Shown: positions 47,706 to 59,980 of the stretch, in pieces
How positions within the stretch are numbered: position 1 is the first letter of the stretch
Layout: each line of letters opens with the position of its first letter
NCBI RefSeq assembly: GCF_019578655.1
Contig: NC_063262.1
Location: 8,439,582-8,503,581 of the forward strand
Direction of reading: 5' to 3'
DNA from: Ricinus communis
Lineage: Eukaryota; Streptophyta; Magnoliopsida; Malpighiales; Euphorbiaceae
DNA: 64,000 nucleotides
Translations under genes and position numbers: made by a program
Notes under the pieces: generated by a model
What the model saw: the letters and a program-made list of their open reading frames with translations, nothing else
Databases searched by the model: none
Told to the model about the DNA's origin: nothing

Positions 47706-50005
47706 AAATAAACAATGAAGGTGGTTCAATGTACTGAGAGAATAGTAATATGCTAATCTCAAAGCATTACTTTGAATATTTTAACACAACTGTATACTTA
47801 AAATTTTAACTCAAAATTTTTTAAAAAAATTCTTATTATTTCATGCACGTGTTCTTTTAAGTGAAAAAAATAGTAATACTTCATGCTAATATTCGATCAA
47901 TGCGCATCGGGAAGGGAAATGGTTGAGAATTTAAGCAAGAAAGATGGGCTTCAAATAGCCACATCTCAAAAGTATTTAATCCAAATTTTGAATGCAACTT
48001 TATCTAAGTGATAGCAACGAAGGTTGAAGTGTTTTTATCAAATTATAAGAATCTGTGGTTAATTTTAAGGGAGATGATTCTTGTGATATTTACAAAGAAG
48101 CTTGGATATTTTAAGTTTAAATCATATTTCAGTTGGATATTTTTTATTTGGTCTTAAAGTTGGTACTATAGTTATAAGCTTTGTCCCATCCCAAATTACT
48201 TCAGTGATAAAGAGTTCATCGAGACTCGCTACTATCAATCGCCTCTTTCCCTTTATTGCAAAAAAAACCTATAAATAATAATAATAAAAAATAAAATTCA
48301 ATTTCGCCACTAATATTATTATTAGGGTTTAATTTAATAATTTTTAAATATTTAAATATTTTAGTCTAAATTTTTACATATTTAATTTAAATTAACTTTA
48401 TTTTTTATAAAAATGAGAGAGTGAGTTATTCACTCCTTAAAAAAAGAGGAGATAAAATGGTAAAAAAAATTAATTTTTTTATACTAAATTACTTAAATTA
48501 AAAAATATATATCGATATTCAAATAAAACACAATAAAAAAATAAATATTGCTATAGTGTTCTTACTGTTCCTTTTTTAACAATGATAGTGAAGGGGACAG
48601 TTACACTAGTAATGGTGCCGATAGCGATAAAGGTGAGAGTAATTTCAACGAAAATAATGATAGTACTTATTGCTTAATTATATTAATTATACTAAAATTA
48701 TACAATAATTTTTAAATAATATTATGATTTTTAATTATTTTTATTTTCAATAGATAGTCACTCTCACTCTCTCGTTGCTTTTCAAAACATAGTTAATTTG
48801 AGTCAAATATACAAAATTTTGGACTAAAAAATCTAAATTTGGATGCTTTAATATGGCTGTAGAGTCTAGAGTTTTTATGTAAAAACTATATCATCTTGTC
48901 AGAGATATCACATTCCAAACAATTTATAAATGTTAAAAGTTAAATCAATCAACTAATTATAGTGATTATTAGTTGGACTAAAGTCTAGTACTATTAATAG
49001 ATTCTATATTTCACCCATTCACTTAACTCTTATTTTAATCAATTAATTTAAATTTCTAATATAGTATCATTGTAGGTCTAACCCGATTTTATAATTTTTC
49101 AGCTTTCTGTTTGGATGCCAATTCCAACCGCTTGATCTAATATTATTGTTGCATTTAAATTCAATCTTAAGTTTCAAGCGGAAAATTTCAATTTCAAATG
49201 ACAATTAGGCATTAGAGTCAATTTCTAGTTGCATTTTAGACAATAGTATTAGAGAGATCCCATATCACTAAAGAATAAAAACTATAAATAATTTATAAGG
49301 ATTAAAATACAACTAACCTATTAACTAGTTTTAGTAATTTTCGTACTGATTATATTTAAAAAGAATATTAGATATCCTACATCATTAAATAATAAAAAAA
49401 TATAAACAATTTATAAAAATTAAAAATTAATTAATAAAGTAGCTAATTATAGTCATTTTAGCATTGGACGGAGAAATATTGATGCGCTGTACACTTCACC
49501 TAGTGGCGGAGCTTCACTTCAATTTTTAGGGAGCCAAACTTAATGTTGTACAAGAATTTGCGATTGAAGAATCAAATGAAACACCACATGTAACTCACAT
49601 TAATTAATTTGAAACAAGAAATCATAAAAAAAACGACTTACAAATTGAACAAATACAATTATTCCACATTAACTAATTCAAGCAAAACAACTTATTCTAC
49701 ATTTTTTGAAAGACTTGAAGTCATCGATGACGGAGTCAGAAAAAAAAATTTCAGCAATTTCTTTTTCGATGTGGGTTATTATACTGTCTGTAAGATATTC
49801 ATCTTTCATTTAACTATGAAGTCTTATCTTTACTAGCATAAACACTACACTAAAATAAAAGAGATAACACATAAATTTTAAAAAATAATTAATATTAGTT
49901 ACTTAACTATTAAATATTAATTATATAATATTACATTAATTATTAATATCAATTTTTTTGCAATAATTTATAATTTTTTTTTTTATTTTATCTCGAAATT
50001 AAAAC
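47706..50005. other. AT-rich intergenic, no gene
   Basis: No credible coding frame. 'agtggcggagcttcacttc' at 49502-49520 resembles a common plant transposon terminus, but no partner end was identified. Confidence 0.4.
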
Positions 50006-50009
50006 TGCC

Positions 50010-50345
50010 GGCAGTCTCAGTTCCATTTAAAAAGAAATCGCTAAGAACCAGCTCGTGGCCACCCCCTATGGAGTGGGAGTGGGAGTGTGAGCAGCAACCG
50101 TACATTACACGGCTGCATTAAAAAGCCGGACATTCCAACAAGTTTAAGGTTCAGGTCGAGTCAGTTAGCAATTCCAGCCAATTGAAAAAGTTTGTTATCT
50201 GGCTAAAGAATATTTAAATAGTCGGTTCTAAGTTTTTTATCAAGTTAGTTAGCTAGTTTTATAATTGTACATAAATACGGTTATACTCATTTCATTTATT
50301 AATGCAATATACATTTCACAGATTCACTCTCTTAAATAATAATCC
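50010..50345 (+). repeat. possible copia solo-LTR remnant
   Basis: 'acataaatacggttatactc' (50270-50289) followed by 'attaatgcaatatacatttc' resembles the TATA-to-U5 part of plant copia LTRs. It is preceded by a less AT-rich stretch. No second LTR or coding region was found. Confidence 0.3.
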
Positions 50346-50879
50346 TACACAATCATACCCACAAAGAGGCAAATATTGCATTTACAATTTGGTGAATTTT
50401 ATGGAGACTTAGATATTAGACTTTTCTGCTGTATAATTTCAGATAATCATGTATCTACTTTATTTAGAAAAAAATCATATTATCTATCATGACTTTTAGC
50501 AATTTTTACAAATATATTCTCACTTTTAAATCTTAGTATTTTGATCCATTATTTTTTTATTTATTAAATCTATTCAAACTTATTTAGGCGTGTGCCTTTG
50601 ATGAGGCATACAGATATATTTTATTTTTTGTCAAAATAAATATTAAAATTTGATGGTTAAAATAAATTTATAAAAAAAATAATCAAAAATCAAAATAAAT
50701 GAGATGATTTTACCTTTTATTTATTATCTTTTATAACTGTATTTCCTCCTGTTTTAGATATTATGCAATCTACTCAGTAATGATTTTTTATTGAGAAAAG
50801 AAAAGTCTTTTACTCATATATCACTGGGACATTTAAACAAACACTAAGGCTTCATCTTTATTTGTATCACCGGATTATG

Positions 50880-51255
50880 GTAAAAATTACATGTTAATTT
50901 TTATAACAAAAAGGTGTCAAATCTTTGATTTATAATTAAATGGTTACTAAATTTTAATTTTAATAATACCGATGAGTTTTTCTGACGAGTGCTGGTCATC
51001 AAATTTTTCACTATATAACAAAAAAGTATTAAGATTTTAATTTTAAAAAAATACTTGGGCGATACCTCTTTGTAATAAATTAAAAGTTTAGTATTCTTTT
51101 GTTACAAATTGTAAAATTTGGTGATCATTTATGTTATTTACTCTATGAATGTATCAGAAAATTCATCGATGTTACTAAAGTTAAAATTTAACAATTATTT
51201 AGTTACAAATTCAAAATTTGATATCATTTTATTACAAAGTGTAAAATTTAATTCA
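50880..51255. repeat. palindromic MITE-like element, copy B
   Basis: Shares the alternating phrases 'aacaaaaaggtgtcaaat', 'ttgatttataattaaa', 'taaattttaattttaataat' and 'ttgttacaaattgtaaaat' with copy A at 31330-31715, in the same back-to-back arrangement. A short further fragment lies at 51365-51445. Confidence 0.5.
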
Positions 51256-51445
51256 ATTTTTGGAATCAGTATGGGTTTTTCAGGTTCAGGTTTCTGAAAA
51301 CATGATTCTCCTGATTCCTTTGCACAGTTGCATCCTGGATCACATTTCATTTCGAAGAATTTATTATTTAAATTAAAATTTAATAATTATTTAATTATAA
51401 ATTAAAATTTTAATACTATTTTATTATAAAATATAAAATTTAATA

Positions 51446-52309
51446 AATAATTCAGCCACGGATCATCGAATAGAGATGCAGGGAAAGGATAGCAGGATCA
51501 TCTGTCAAATGCGCTCCCAGTTGGATGCCTCTCTGTACTGCGATGTCTGTCGGCAAGTCAGTAATAAAAGCTCTTATATTCAAAAACTGAGAAATTGATA
51601 AATAAATAAATAAGTAAACAGACCGAAATGATAAATTTGTACGACAAAGAAATGTTGGATTTAATGCTCAAACTGATACATGCAACAACCAATACATATA
51701 CATATTAACACGTCACAATTATGTTCGTCAAGTCCTATTCTGTTTGCTTAGGTGTACGTATTAACTCATGTCATTTATGGAAATATTTTGTAGAGACCAA
51801 CCCTTTCATCAACTTGCTCCTAACATTACCATGGATTCAAAATGAATAAATTTCATAGGTTATATTTGGACCAACCACAATCTAGTTTAAAATTATTTTT
51901 ATAAAAATTAATTACCGTTTCATTTTTTCATTTATATTAACTGCTTAAAATTATTATAAAAAATTAAGAAAAAAAGTATTAGCGAGAATCAATTTTACCA
52001 TTTTAATTTGATATAGATATTTATTCTATGTTTCAATTTAAATTCTCAATGTAATTAAAATATCAGATATAAGATTATGTAGATAGAGGGAACGAGAACC
52101 TTACTAATTCTTTTATTTAATTGAAATAATTTAATTATTTTTTAATTAATCTAATAACAAATAATATTAATATCATTAGATACAAGTTTAATTCTAAAAA
52201 TTCTACTCTATTAAGATTTTCAATTATTAAATATAATGAAGTGTAATTCTAGAAAAAAAATATGAAAATCGTTACTATAAAAAAATATTGTTTTTATTTA
52301 AGCTATAGC
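51446..52309. other. intergenic with a short GC-richer patch
   Basis: 51455-51560 is clearly less AT-rich (for example CTCCCAGTTGGATGCCTCTC). It may be a gene or organelle scrap, but nothing is recognised. Confidence 0.3.
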
Positions 52310-52640
52310 AAGAAATCCATCACTAGTGACGTATTAGCAGCAGAAAAGTCTCTAGTTAAAATAATCATTCCTAATACTTTAGCAACTGATTCTTCTTGTT
52401 CGCTGCAATCTAACGATGGATTTTTTCTTTAGCGACAAATAAGTTTCCCTTGCTAAAATGATTGTCGCTAATCCTTTGGCAGCGATTTATTCTTTGCTAA
52501 TTTAGCAATTTTTTCTTTTAGTAATAAATAGTCTGTCGTTAACTTTAGGCACAAGTCATTATGTCAGAGACAGATTGAATTTAACAATGAATAGTTTTTG
52601 TTTAATTTCAGCAACCGCAGGAAATTGTCGATAAAATTAT
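52310..52640. repeat. CACTA-like subterminal repeat fragment
   Basis: 'tagcaagaaatccatcacta' (52306-52325) is followed by many short 'tttagcgac', 'gctaatc' and 'tttagcaa' motifs, as in the block at 34495-35000. No terminus pair is seen. Confidence 0.4.
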
Positions 52641-53269
52641 TTTATTTTATATAAAAGATTTTTATTGTATGTAAATATCTAAATTAATTTTTAGTAATAA
52701 TAATAATCTATAAAATATAAATTTTTGTTAAGTCTTAAATATCTTATAAAATATATATTTTTATGTAAATTGATTATTTAATTTTTTTTATTTTAATGCA
52801 ATTAATTTTATTTAGCAAGTAAACTTCTGTCGTTTTATCGTACCTAAATGTCTAAATTGACTTTTAATAATAATAATAATAATAATAATATAACTGGTAA
52901 TAAATAATATAAAAAATGAAATGAGATAAAGAAGAAAGAATGGATAAATAAGGAAAAATTAAAGAAATGTAAAAAGCAAAAAGAACTAAAATTATTTAAG
53001 AAATGAGAAATGAAAGAATGGAGAAATAAAAAAAAAAGTAAATGATAGATTAAATACTCTTGACAAAAAGAATATTTATATTACGAGATAGGAATTTAAT
53101 TTGATTTAAATTCGATGGAATAATAAAATAAAGTACATTAATGTGTATAGAATTGCAGTATTATTATATATAATAATTGTTAAAATAAAAGCTAAAAAGA
53201 GAAAAAATAAAAACTAGTGATTATCTCTTTTTAAGTAATTAAATTAAAGAGAAATATTACTATAATGGC
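52641..53269. other. AT-rich intergenic with an (AAT)n microsatellite
   Basis: A run of AAT/TAA repeats lies at about 52865-52891. Otherwise low complexity with no gene. Confidence 0.6.
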
Positions 53270-55275
53270 TTTGTCCGAATTGAATCTAACTATCTAATTT
53301 TCTATTTTTATTTTTTTGGACCGTAGAGTCTAGCAACTCGAAATTCTAACTGCTATCGGTTCAAACCTGATCTGACTCTTAAACATCATGCACAATACTT
53401 GTGGGAAAGATAAGGGTGAGTAAAACCAATGAGAAAATAAACAAATAACAAAGAAGAACAGACAAGAATTTAAATAAAATTTATACAATATTGTATTATT
53501 CCTAAATACTTTTATGTTGAAGAAAATACTGCTATCATTAGAACATAAATATTTAATAAAATATATTCTAGACAGACAAATGAAATTTTATAAAACTAAT
53601 TAAATAAAGAAGCACTCCATATGTATCTAAAATTGCAAAAGAAATTTTTAATCAGAAATCAAATAACTGCATAATTTTGATTCTATTTAAAAAAAATTCC
53701 GCTACTAATTTATTTCTAATATCATACTAAAGAAAAACATTAGTAAATAAAATAAATAATTCAGTCAAAAATAATATACACTCATAGATGTACTCTACTG
53801 ATCCCTGGCAACTTTGGGCACAAAGACATCTCACCCGATAGCCCAAAGTTCAAATCCTAGTCATAGGCGCACATACAATAAGCTCCAAAAGGCACCACCT
53901 AGTATACGCCCCAAAGGCTATGTGTATACTAAGCGTTGTTCCAAAGACATTATAATCTGTTTACACCCGACGTCCAATGTGTGATCTCATAAGTCATATA
54001 AATGAGTCTATCTCATTTATCCAGCTATATAAATTCATATTCATTTATAAGATAAAAATTAAAATACCATTTGTTGTTCCCAATTTTTATAAAAAATAAT
54101 AGAGTTTAGAAATACATTTAAACTAAGTAACTTTCCATAAAAATATTTCAACATTTCATAGAAATATAATTATAAATAATATAATACTAAAAAGTACGAT
54201 GTTATAAGTTTATCCACTCGCCTGGTATGCAGGACAACCGACTATATATTCACTTAATTTTCTGCTAATTTCTCTCCAGACTGCTATTCGAACACACAAC
54301 TCTAAGATTTGACACATAAATATACTTAGAATTAATCTTAAATTCTATTTCTAGTAACCTTGACCAACGACTATTATTTTATATCTAAATTCTAATTCTA
54401 ATCTTAATCTCTAATGTATAGTTCTAATATTATTTTTATATAATACTACCTATTATCTTCTTATTCCAATTAATTCTACCAAAAACTCAGCAACACCTCT
54501 CCTGTAATATTGACTAATTCCTCCATAAAAATGAGTCCAAAACCTGCACAAAAATTCACACAGCACAACCCATAATAATTTTCATCCTAGTTCTCCAAAA
54601 ATTAATTTATTTTTTCATATTAATATTTATTTACTGATTATTATAATTAAACTTGAGTATTTAGATTTAATAGCTAATCTACCTCACAAATCATGCATCT
54701 TATCCAAACTAATTATTTCATGCCAACAATATTATTTATCATCCATCTAATATTAATTCTACTTATCCTCTCTAATCATTTATATATAAACTTTTAATTT
54801 ATTTATTTCAATAAAATATAATATTCTTCTGTCATTATATCAATTATTTACTAATAACACAATTGAATTTAATTATGGACTAATCACTTAATTGCATTCT
54901 CAATCGAGACTTATTAAATTAAATTTCTGAAATTTCTAATTGCGATATTAAGTTCCATTAACTTGTATATTCTAATTATTTTGCTTCACCTTATTAATAT
55001 TTATAAAGTAACTAATAATAGTCTTCATAAAATTATCCCATTGCTAAATTTATTCAATTTAATAACATATATTTTAATTTTCGAAGATACCTACTTATAT
55101 ATATATTAAATCATTTGCCTCCAATTAATATCAATATAGTTTTTAATTGACAGCTTCTAAAATTAACAGGCTAAGGAATTTACCTAGATGCTTGATAAAT
55201 CGGTCGACTCGCCTTTAGCCGCCGGAGTCTGATCAACAATTTAAACGCGGCTACGAACTCAAAACGATGTGTAGA
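53270..55275 (-). repeat. candidate long LTR (minus strand), first part
   Basis: The region is non-coding with LTR-like patches: GATCCCTGGCAACTTTGGGC near 53801, GTCTGATCAACAATTT near 55229, and AT-rich stretches between them. The copia element at 55276 begins abruptly inside this texture, and a similar texture resumes at 59393. I infer an older LTR split by the copia insertion, but no primer site or second LTR was found. Confidence 0.3.
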
Positions 55276-55324
55276 TGTTAGGTATGGCTCATATACCAGT
55301 TTAAGAGACAGATGCTGGAGCGGA

Positions 55325-55890
55325 ACGGAGTGAGCGAGTGGAGCGCAATGCAACGAGATTATGTATCACGTAATGCATCTGACATCTCCAGTAGAAATAT
55401 GGAAGAAATTGGAAAGTCAGTTTATGTCCAAATCCCTAACGAATAAACTGCATCTGAAGTAAAGATTGTATGGGCTGAAGATGCAGGAAGGTTCTGATTT
55501 GGAGCAGCACGTGAATGTCTTCAATCAAATAATCACAAATTTAGCTCGACTTGATGTGAGCTGTGAGAATGAAGACAGAGCAATGATTATGTTGTGTTCA
55601 CTGCCTTCCTCTTATGAACATTTGGTGACTACTCTTACATATGGGAAAGAAACAATCAAAGTTAAAGAGATTACTGCAGCCTTGTTGGCTCACAACCAGC
55701 GGAAGAAGAATGCAGGGGAAAGCTCTTTTGGTGATAGTTTGTATGTTAAGGGTAATCAGGATTGTGAAAGGAAGTTAGAGAAGGAGGGTTCTGGAAAATG
55801 AAATTTCAGATCAAAGTCTAAGGACAAAAAGACGATTCATTGCTACAAGTGCGAGGAGCCGGGACATATGAAGAGAGACTGTCCAAAATT
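55325..55890 (+). pseudogene. copia gag with CCHC zinc knuckle
   Basis: The readable sequence includes VEIWKKLESQFMSKSLTNKL, then a TAA stop, then RLYGLKMQEGSDLEQHVNVF and CSLPSSYEHLVTTLTYGKE, typical of the copia UBN2/gag domain. After a TGA (55799-55801) the zinc knuckle HCYKCEEPGHMKRDCPK follows with all four ligands (C-C-H-C) intact. The start of gag is lost in the 5' deletion. Confidence 0.85.
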
Positions 55891-56542
55891 GAAAAAGCAG
55901 ACTGATGAGAAACATGATGAATCATCCAAGTCTGTGAATGTGGTGCAGAGTGAAAATTCAAATTGCAGCGATGGTGACATGCTTTCAGTTTCAACAACTC
56001 AGTTCATGGATGCATGGATTCTTGATTTCATATGCTTTTATCATATAACGCCTAATAGGGAGTGGTTCACGTCATACAGGTCAGCTAATTCCGGTTCCGT
56101 CTATTTGGGTGATGATAGATGTTGCAATATTATTGGTATTGGTGAAGTCAGAATTAAGATGTATGATGGTACTGTTAGAACATTATGTGATGTTAGGCAT
56201 ATACCATATTTAAAAAAGAATATAGTTTTCTTGGGCATTTTGCATAAGAATGGTTTTATTCCTAAAGCAGATGAGGATAAGGAAACCATTAGAGTTGTTA
56301 AGGGTGCATTGACTGTGATGAAAGGAAAGATAATTGCAGGGAATATCTATAAACTGTTAGGCAATACAGTTATAGGTGGAGTTCATTCTGTTGAGGCATA
56401 TGATGATAATACAAAACTATGGCATATGCGTCTTGGTCATCTTAGTGAACATGGAATGACTGAATTGCATAAAATAAATTTGTTGTATGGTGTTAAAAGC
56501 TGCAAGCTCGATTTTTGTAAGTTTTGTGTTCTTGGAAAATAG
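55868..56542 (+). pseudogene. copia protease and GAG-pre-integrase region
   Basis: A 224-codon open stretch. The protease site reads AWILDFICFYHITPNREWF. In this family the residues after the catalytic Asp are Ser-Gly, here Phe-Ile, so the active site is destroyed. The pre-integrase zinc region has LWHMRLGHLSEHGMTEL and CKLDFCKFCVLGK, with the H-H-C-C ligands recognisable. It ends at a TAG. Confidence 0.85.
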
Positions 56543-57210
56543 ACTAGAGTTAGTTTCACGACTGGAAAGCACAAAACTGAAGGGATTCTTGATTATGTGC
56601 ATTCTGATATTTAGGGCCCTACCAGGGAATTGTCATTGGGTAGATCTTTATATTATGTTACTTTTACTGACGATTTTTCTAGGAAAGTTTGGGTGTATTT
56701 CTTGAAACAGAAATCTGAAGTTTTTGCCAAATTCAAGCTTTAGAAAGCTGAGGTGGAGAACCAAAATGGTAGAAAGATCAAGTATTTGAGGTTTGATAAT
56801 GGCACTGAGTACACAGATTCACAATTTCAAAAATTTTGTGAGGAGCATGGGATTCAGATGCATTTTTCAGTGCGCAAGACACACCACAACAGAATGGTAT
56901 TACAGAAAGGCTGAACAGGTCCTTAACTAAAAGGGCAAGATGCTTGAGACTAAATGCAGGGCTCCCTAAAATCTTCTGGGCAGAGGCTGTGAGTATGACG
57001 TGTTACCTTATCAATAGATCACCACAGGCATCATTGGGTGGCAAGGTTGCAGAAGAAGTATGGACAGGTAATGCAGTTGATTTTGATCACTTACGGATTT
57101 TTGCTTGTCCTGCTTATGTGCATGTACCTGGTAATGAAATATCAAAACTTGATCCAAAGTCCAAGAAGTGCATCTTTCTAGGCTACAAGAAAGGTGTCAA
57201 AGGATATAAG
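56543..57210 (+). pseudogene. copia integrase core
   Basis: YVHSDI, then a TAG, then GPTREL contains the first catalytic Asp. [19 protein letters not shown] and LRFDNGTEYTDSQFQKFC (second Asp region) follow. A one-base frameshift lies near 56880, after which the frame that runs on reads LPKIFWAEAVSMTCYLINRS and HLRIFACPAYVHVP, the usual region after the core. Stops are at 56540-56542, 56613-56615, 56743-56745 and about 57214. Confidence 0.85.
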
Positions 57211-58560
57211 TTTTAGGATCCGAATGCAAAGAAAGTGGTGATCAATAGAGATGCAGTCTTTGATGAACAATTCATGTTGCAGCAACACCAAGACAAGGTG
57301 CCAGAAAATAGTTCCAGTTCATATACATTGCAGATGGATTTAGAACAACATCCACTAGTAGTTGAGAGAGTTGAAAGTTCAACTCCAACATCTGGTGGTT
57401 CTAATACAGTTGATTTGCAAAATTATAATCTAGCCAGAGACAGAGAAATATGCATCGATGTAAAGCCTCCAAGCAGATTGGGTTTTGAAGACATGGTCTC
57501 CTTTGCACTTCTCATTAATAGTGATGATCCAGCTACCTTCCAAGGAGCTATCACTAGCCAGGAGAAAGGGAAATGGATGGGTGCAATGGTTAAGGAGATG
57601 GAGTCTTTGTAGAAAAATCATACATGGGAGTTAGTTCAGCTTCTTGAGGGAAAGAAGGCTATTAGGTACAAGTGGGTGTACAAATGGAAATCAGCAGTAT
57701 CATAAAAAGTAGGGGAAGAGTTCAAGGCTCGATTGGTAGCAAAGGGTTTTTCACAGCAAAAGGGGAAAGATTATGATGAATTTTTTTCTCTTGTAGTTAG
57801 GCATACTTCGATCAGGGCAGTACTTGCATTAGTAGCTATTTAGGATTTGTATTTACAGCAGATGGATGTTAAAACTGCTTTTTTGCATGGTAATCTAGAG
57901 GAGTAGATTTACATGCAGCAGCCAGAAGCGTTCGCTCAACTGGACATGAGCATCTGGTTTGCAGGTTACAGAAATCATTGTATAGGTTGAAATAGTCTCC
58001 AAGACAATGGTACAAGCGGTTCGACTCCTACATAATTCAGATTGGTTACAAGCGATGTGAATATGATTGTTGTGTCTATGTTAAGAGCCTTGATGATGGT
58101 TCTTTTATTTTTCTGTTACTGTATGTTGATGATCTATTAATTGCTGTAAAGAATATGCATGATGTTTTTGGTCTGAAAGCTCTGTTGAGCCAGGAATTTG
58201 ATATGAAAGACTTGGGTGCTGTAAAGAAAATTCTTGGAATGAAGATTCACAGAGATAAAGGCTCAAGAAAACTGTGGTTACTATGTTGAGAAAGTGTTAG
58301 AGAGATTTGGGATAAGCAAAGCAGAGCCAGTGAGCACTCCATTGGCAAATCATTTTAAGCTTTCTTTAGAATAGTGTCCTAAGACAAATAGGAAAATTGA
58401 AGACATGGCAAAGGTTCGATATGCTAGTGCAGTTGGCTGCTTGATGTATGCAATGGTATGTACTCACCCTGACTTGGCTCATGCTGTTAGTCAAGTTTGT
58501 AAATACATGTCTAAACCAGGTAGGCGACATTAGGAAGCAGCCAAGTGGATTTTTAGGTAT
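57211..58560 (+). pseudogene. copia reverse transcriptase
   Basis: After a variable linker the polymerase begins with FKARLVAKGFSQQKGKDYDE and QMDVKTAFLHGNLEE. The catalytic box is LLYVDDLLIAV (YVDD at 58122-58133, intact), followed by FDMKDLGAVKKILGMKIHRD and YASAVGCLMYAMVCTHPDLA. Six or more in-frame stops and at least one frameshift (near 57945, and again near 58260) break it. Confidence 0.88.
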
Positions 58561-59081
58561 CTGAAGGATACTATAGGGCATGGAATTATTTTCGGTAGTC
58601 AGCAGGATGATCCTTTAGTTGTAGGGTATGTGGATTCAAACTATGCTGGTGATTTGGATGATAGAAGATCTACGACTAGGTATGTTTCTACTCTTGGTGG
58701 AGGGCCTATATGTTGGAAATAAACAGTTCAATCCATTGTGGCATTATCTACAACTGAAGCTGAGTACATGGCAGTAGCTGAAGCTGCTAAAGAAGCTTTA
58801 TGGCTTACTGGCTAATAAAAGAACTGGGTGTTCAGCAAGGTGGAGTTCAGTTCCATTGTGATAGTCAAAGTGCTATTCATTTAGCTAAGAACCAGGTGTA
58901 CCATGCTAGAACTAAGCATATTGACGTAAGGTATCACAAGATTAGAGAGTTGATTGCATCTGGTGAGATATTGTTGCAGAAGGTTCATACTAGTGAGAAT
59001 GCAACTGATATGTTGATTAAGCCGGTTACTACCTACAAGTTCATGCATTGCTTGGACTTGTTGAATATTTATAGCTGCTAG
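58561..59081 (+). pseudogene. copia RNase H
   Basis: GYVDSNYAGDLDDRRSTT (first catalytic Asp), ALSTTEAEYMAVAEAAKEAL (catalytic Glu), FHCDSQSAIHLAKNQVYHA (Asp) and RTKHIDVRYHKIRELI follow in order. A TAA lies in the box after ICWK, and a one-base frameshift lies near 58805. It ends with TAG at 59079-59081. Confidence 0.88.
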
Positions 59082-59170
59082 ACGAGCATGGTAGCTCAAC
59101 CCACTTTGGCGTGTGAGAAACTTCATGGTTTCATCTCTTAAAAGGCTTGATATTCGCTAAGATGGAGATT

Positions 59171-59392
59171 TGTTAGGTATGGCTACGGTACGGTACAAAG
59201 TATTTTTGTAATGGTGCCAAGGGTTATATATGTTTTATATTTATAACCTAGTTAGGGTATCAATAATATAATACAACCGCTCATCGCTCTCGATGACGTA
59301 GATACATTGCCGAACCTCGTTAAATTCTTGTGTTCTTATTTTTCTTGATTGTTTGTTCATATTCCTGTGACTATTAGCCTTATTTCTCAACA
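59171..59392 (+). repeat. 3' LTR of the copia element
   Basis: It starts TGTTAGGTATGGCTACGG after a purine-rich tract and ends TTTCTCAACA, 222 bp. A TATA-like TTATATATG lies at 59224-59232. The first 14 bases match the 5' remnant at 55276. Confidence 0.75.
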
Positions 59393-59980
59393 GTTCTAGC
59401 TTATGATTTTCTAATTTAAACATCCTGAATCATCCCGTACAATTCCCAACCATCGATTTTCTGACAGATTCCGATTGCCGTGAAATTGATGTCATTAGAA
59501 GCTTGTGATGCATAGGCTTTGAATATATCCTCTGATCATCAAAAGCTCAATGGAACTGGCTAGAAAGTTCAAAAATCTGAGCTGCCCCTTCTAGCTTTCT
59601 TTTGCTGGATCTCTTTTTTCCGACCACCATTATCGCTGCTACTACCCCGAAAATGAAGCTCACACTCAAAAGAATTAATCGCCACCAGAAAAAGCTGTTG
59701 GCGCTGCCGGAAACGCCATGAACAATGTTGAAGAGCTACTGTCCTTCTTGCCGTTTTCTGTTGCCCACGCCGCTGGAGCTGCTGCCGTCGCTTCCACCAA
59801 CTCGTCGTTGACAACTACTTCTCCGGCCAGCTTCACCGACTCAGGCAGCCTTCTCCCAACTTCTGCCATTAATGGCAACTCTACCTCCATGTCTTTCCTC
59901 TTCTTCTTCGTCATTTTCTCTTTCTTTCTTTTTCTTCGCATAACAGCATTTAGTCCTCTAATTTTGTTTTTTACTTAACA
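59393..59980 (-). repeat. candidate second part of the interrupted LTR, GC-richer
   Basis: A less AT-rich region with two overlapping low-complexity open frames: 59718-59978 (+, Ser/Thr/Ala-rich) and 59675-59941 (-, Lys-rich start). Neither shows a domain. The texture resembles the transcribed part of a plant gypsy LTR or leader on the minus strand. A small unknown gene cannot be excluded. Confidence 0.3.

Larger units (their letters stand above)
55276..59392 (+). mobile_element. Ty1/copia retrotransposon, decayed and 5'-truncated
   Basis: The order is a 5' LTR remnant (55276-55291, TGTTAGGTATGGCTCA), gag, CCHC knuckle, protease, integrase, reverse transcriptase, RNase H, polypurine tract (59159-59170) and 3' LTR (59171-59392). 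Most of the 5' LTR, the primer site and the first part of gag are missing. The domain order (integrase before reverse transcriptase) proves copia type. At least fourteen in-frame stops, mostly TAG, and at least two frameshifts are present, so it cannot move on its own. The flanks (GTAGA and GTTCT) do not form a target duplication. Confidence 0.92.

Noticed and set aside
49502..49836. Transposon terminus plus open frame at 49609-49836
   Set aside because: The terminus-like phrase has no partner and the frame shows no known domain.
55276..59392. Suppression or recoding of amber codons in the copia element
   Set aside because: The TAG stops come with frameshifts, TAA and TGA stops and a ruined protease site, so decay is the simpler explanation.
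59675..59978. Overlapping 86-88 residue frames on both strands near 59.8 kb
   Set aside because: Low complexity (Ser/Thr/Ala or Lys/Glu-rich) with no domain, no clear start context and a mobile-element setting. A real small gene is possible but not supported.
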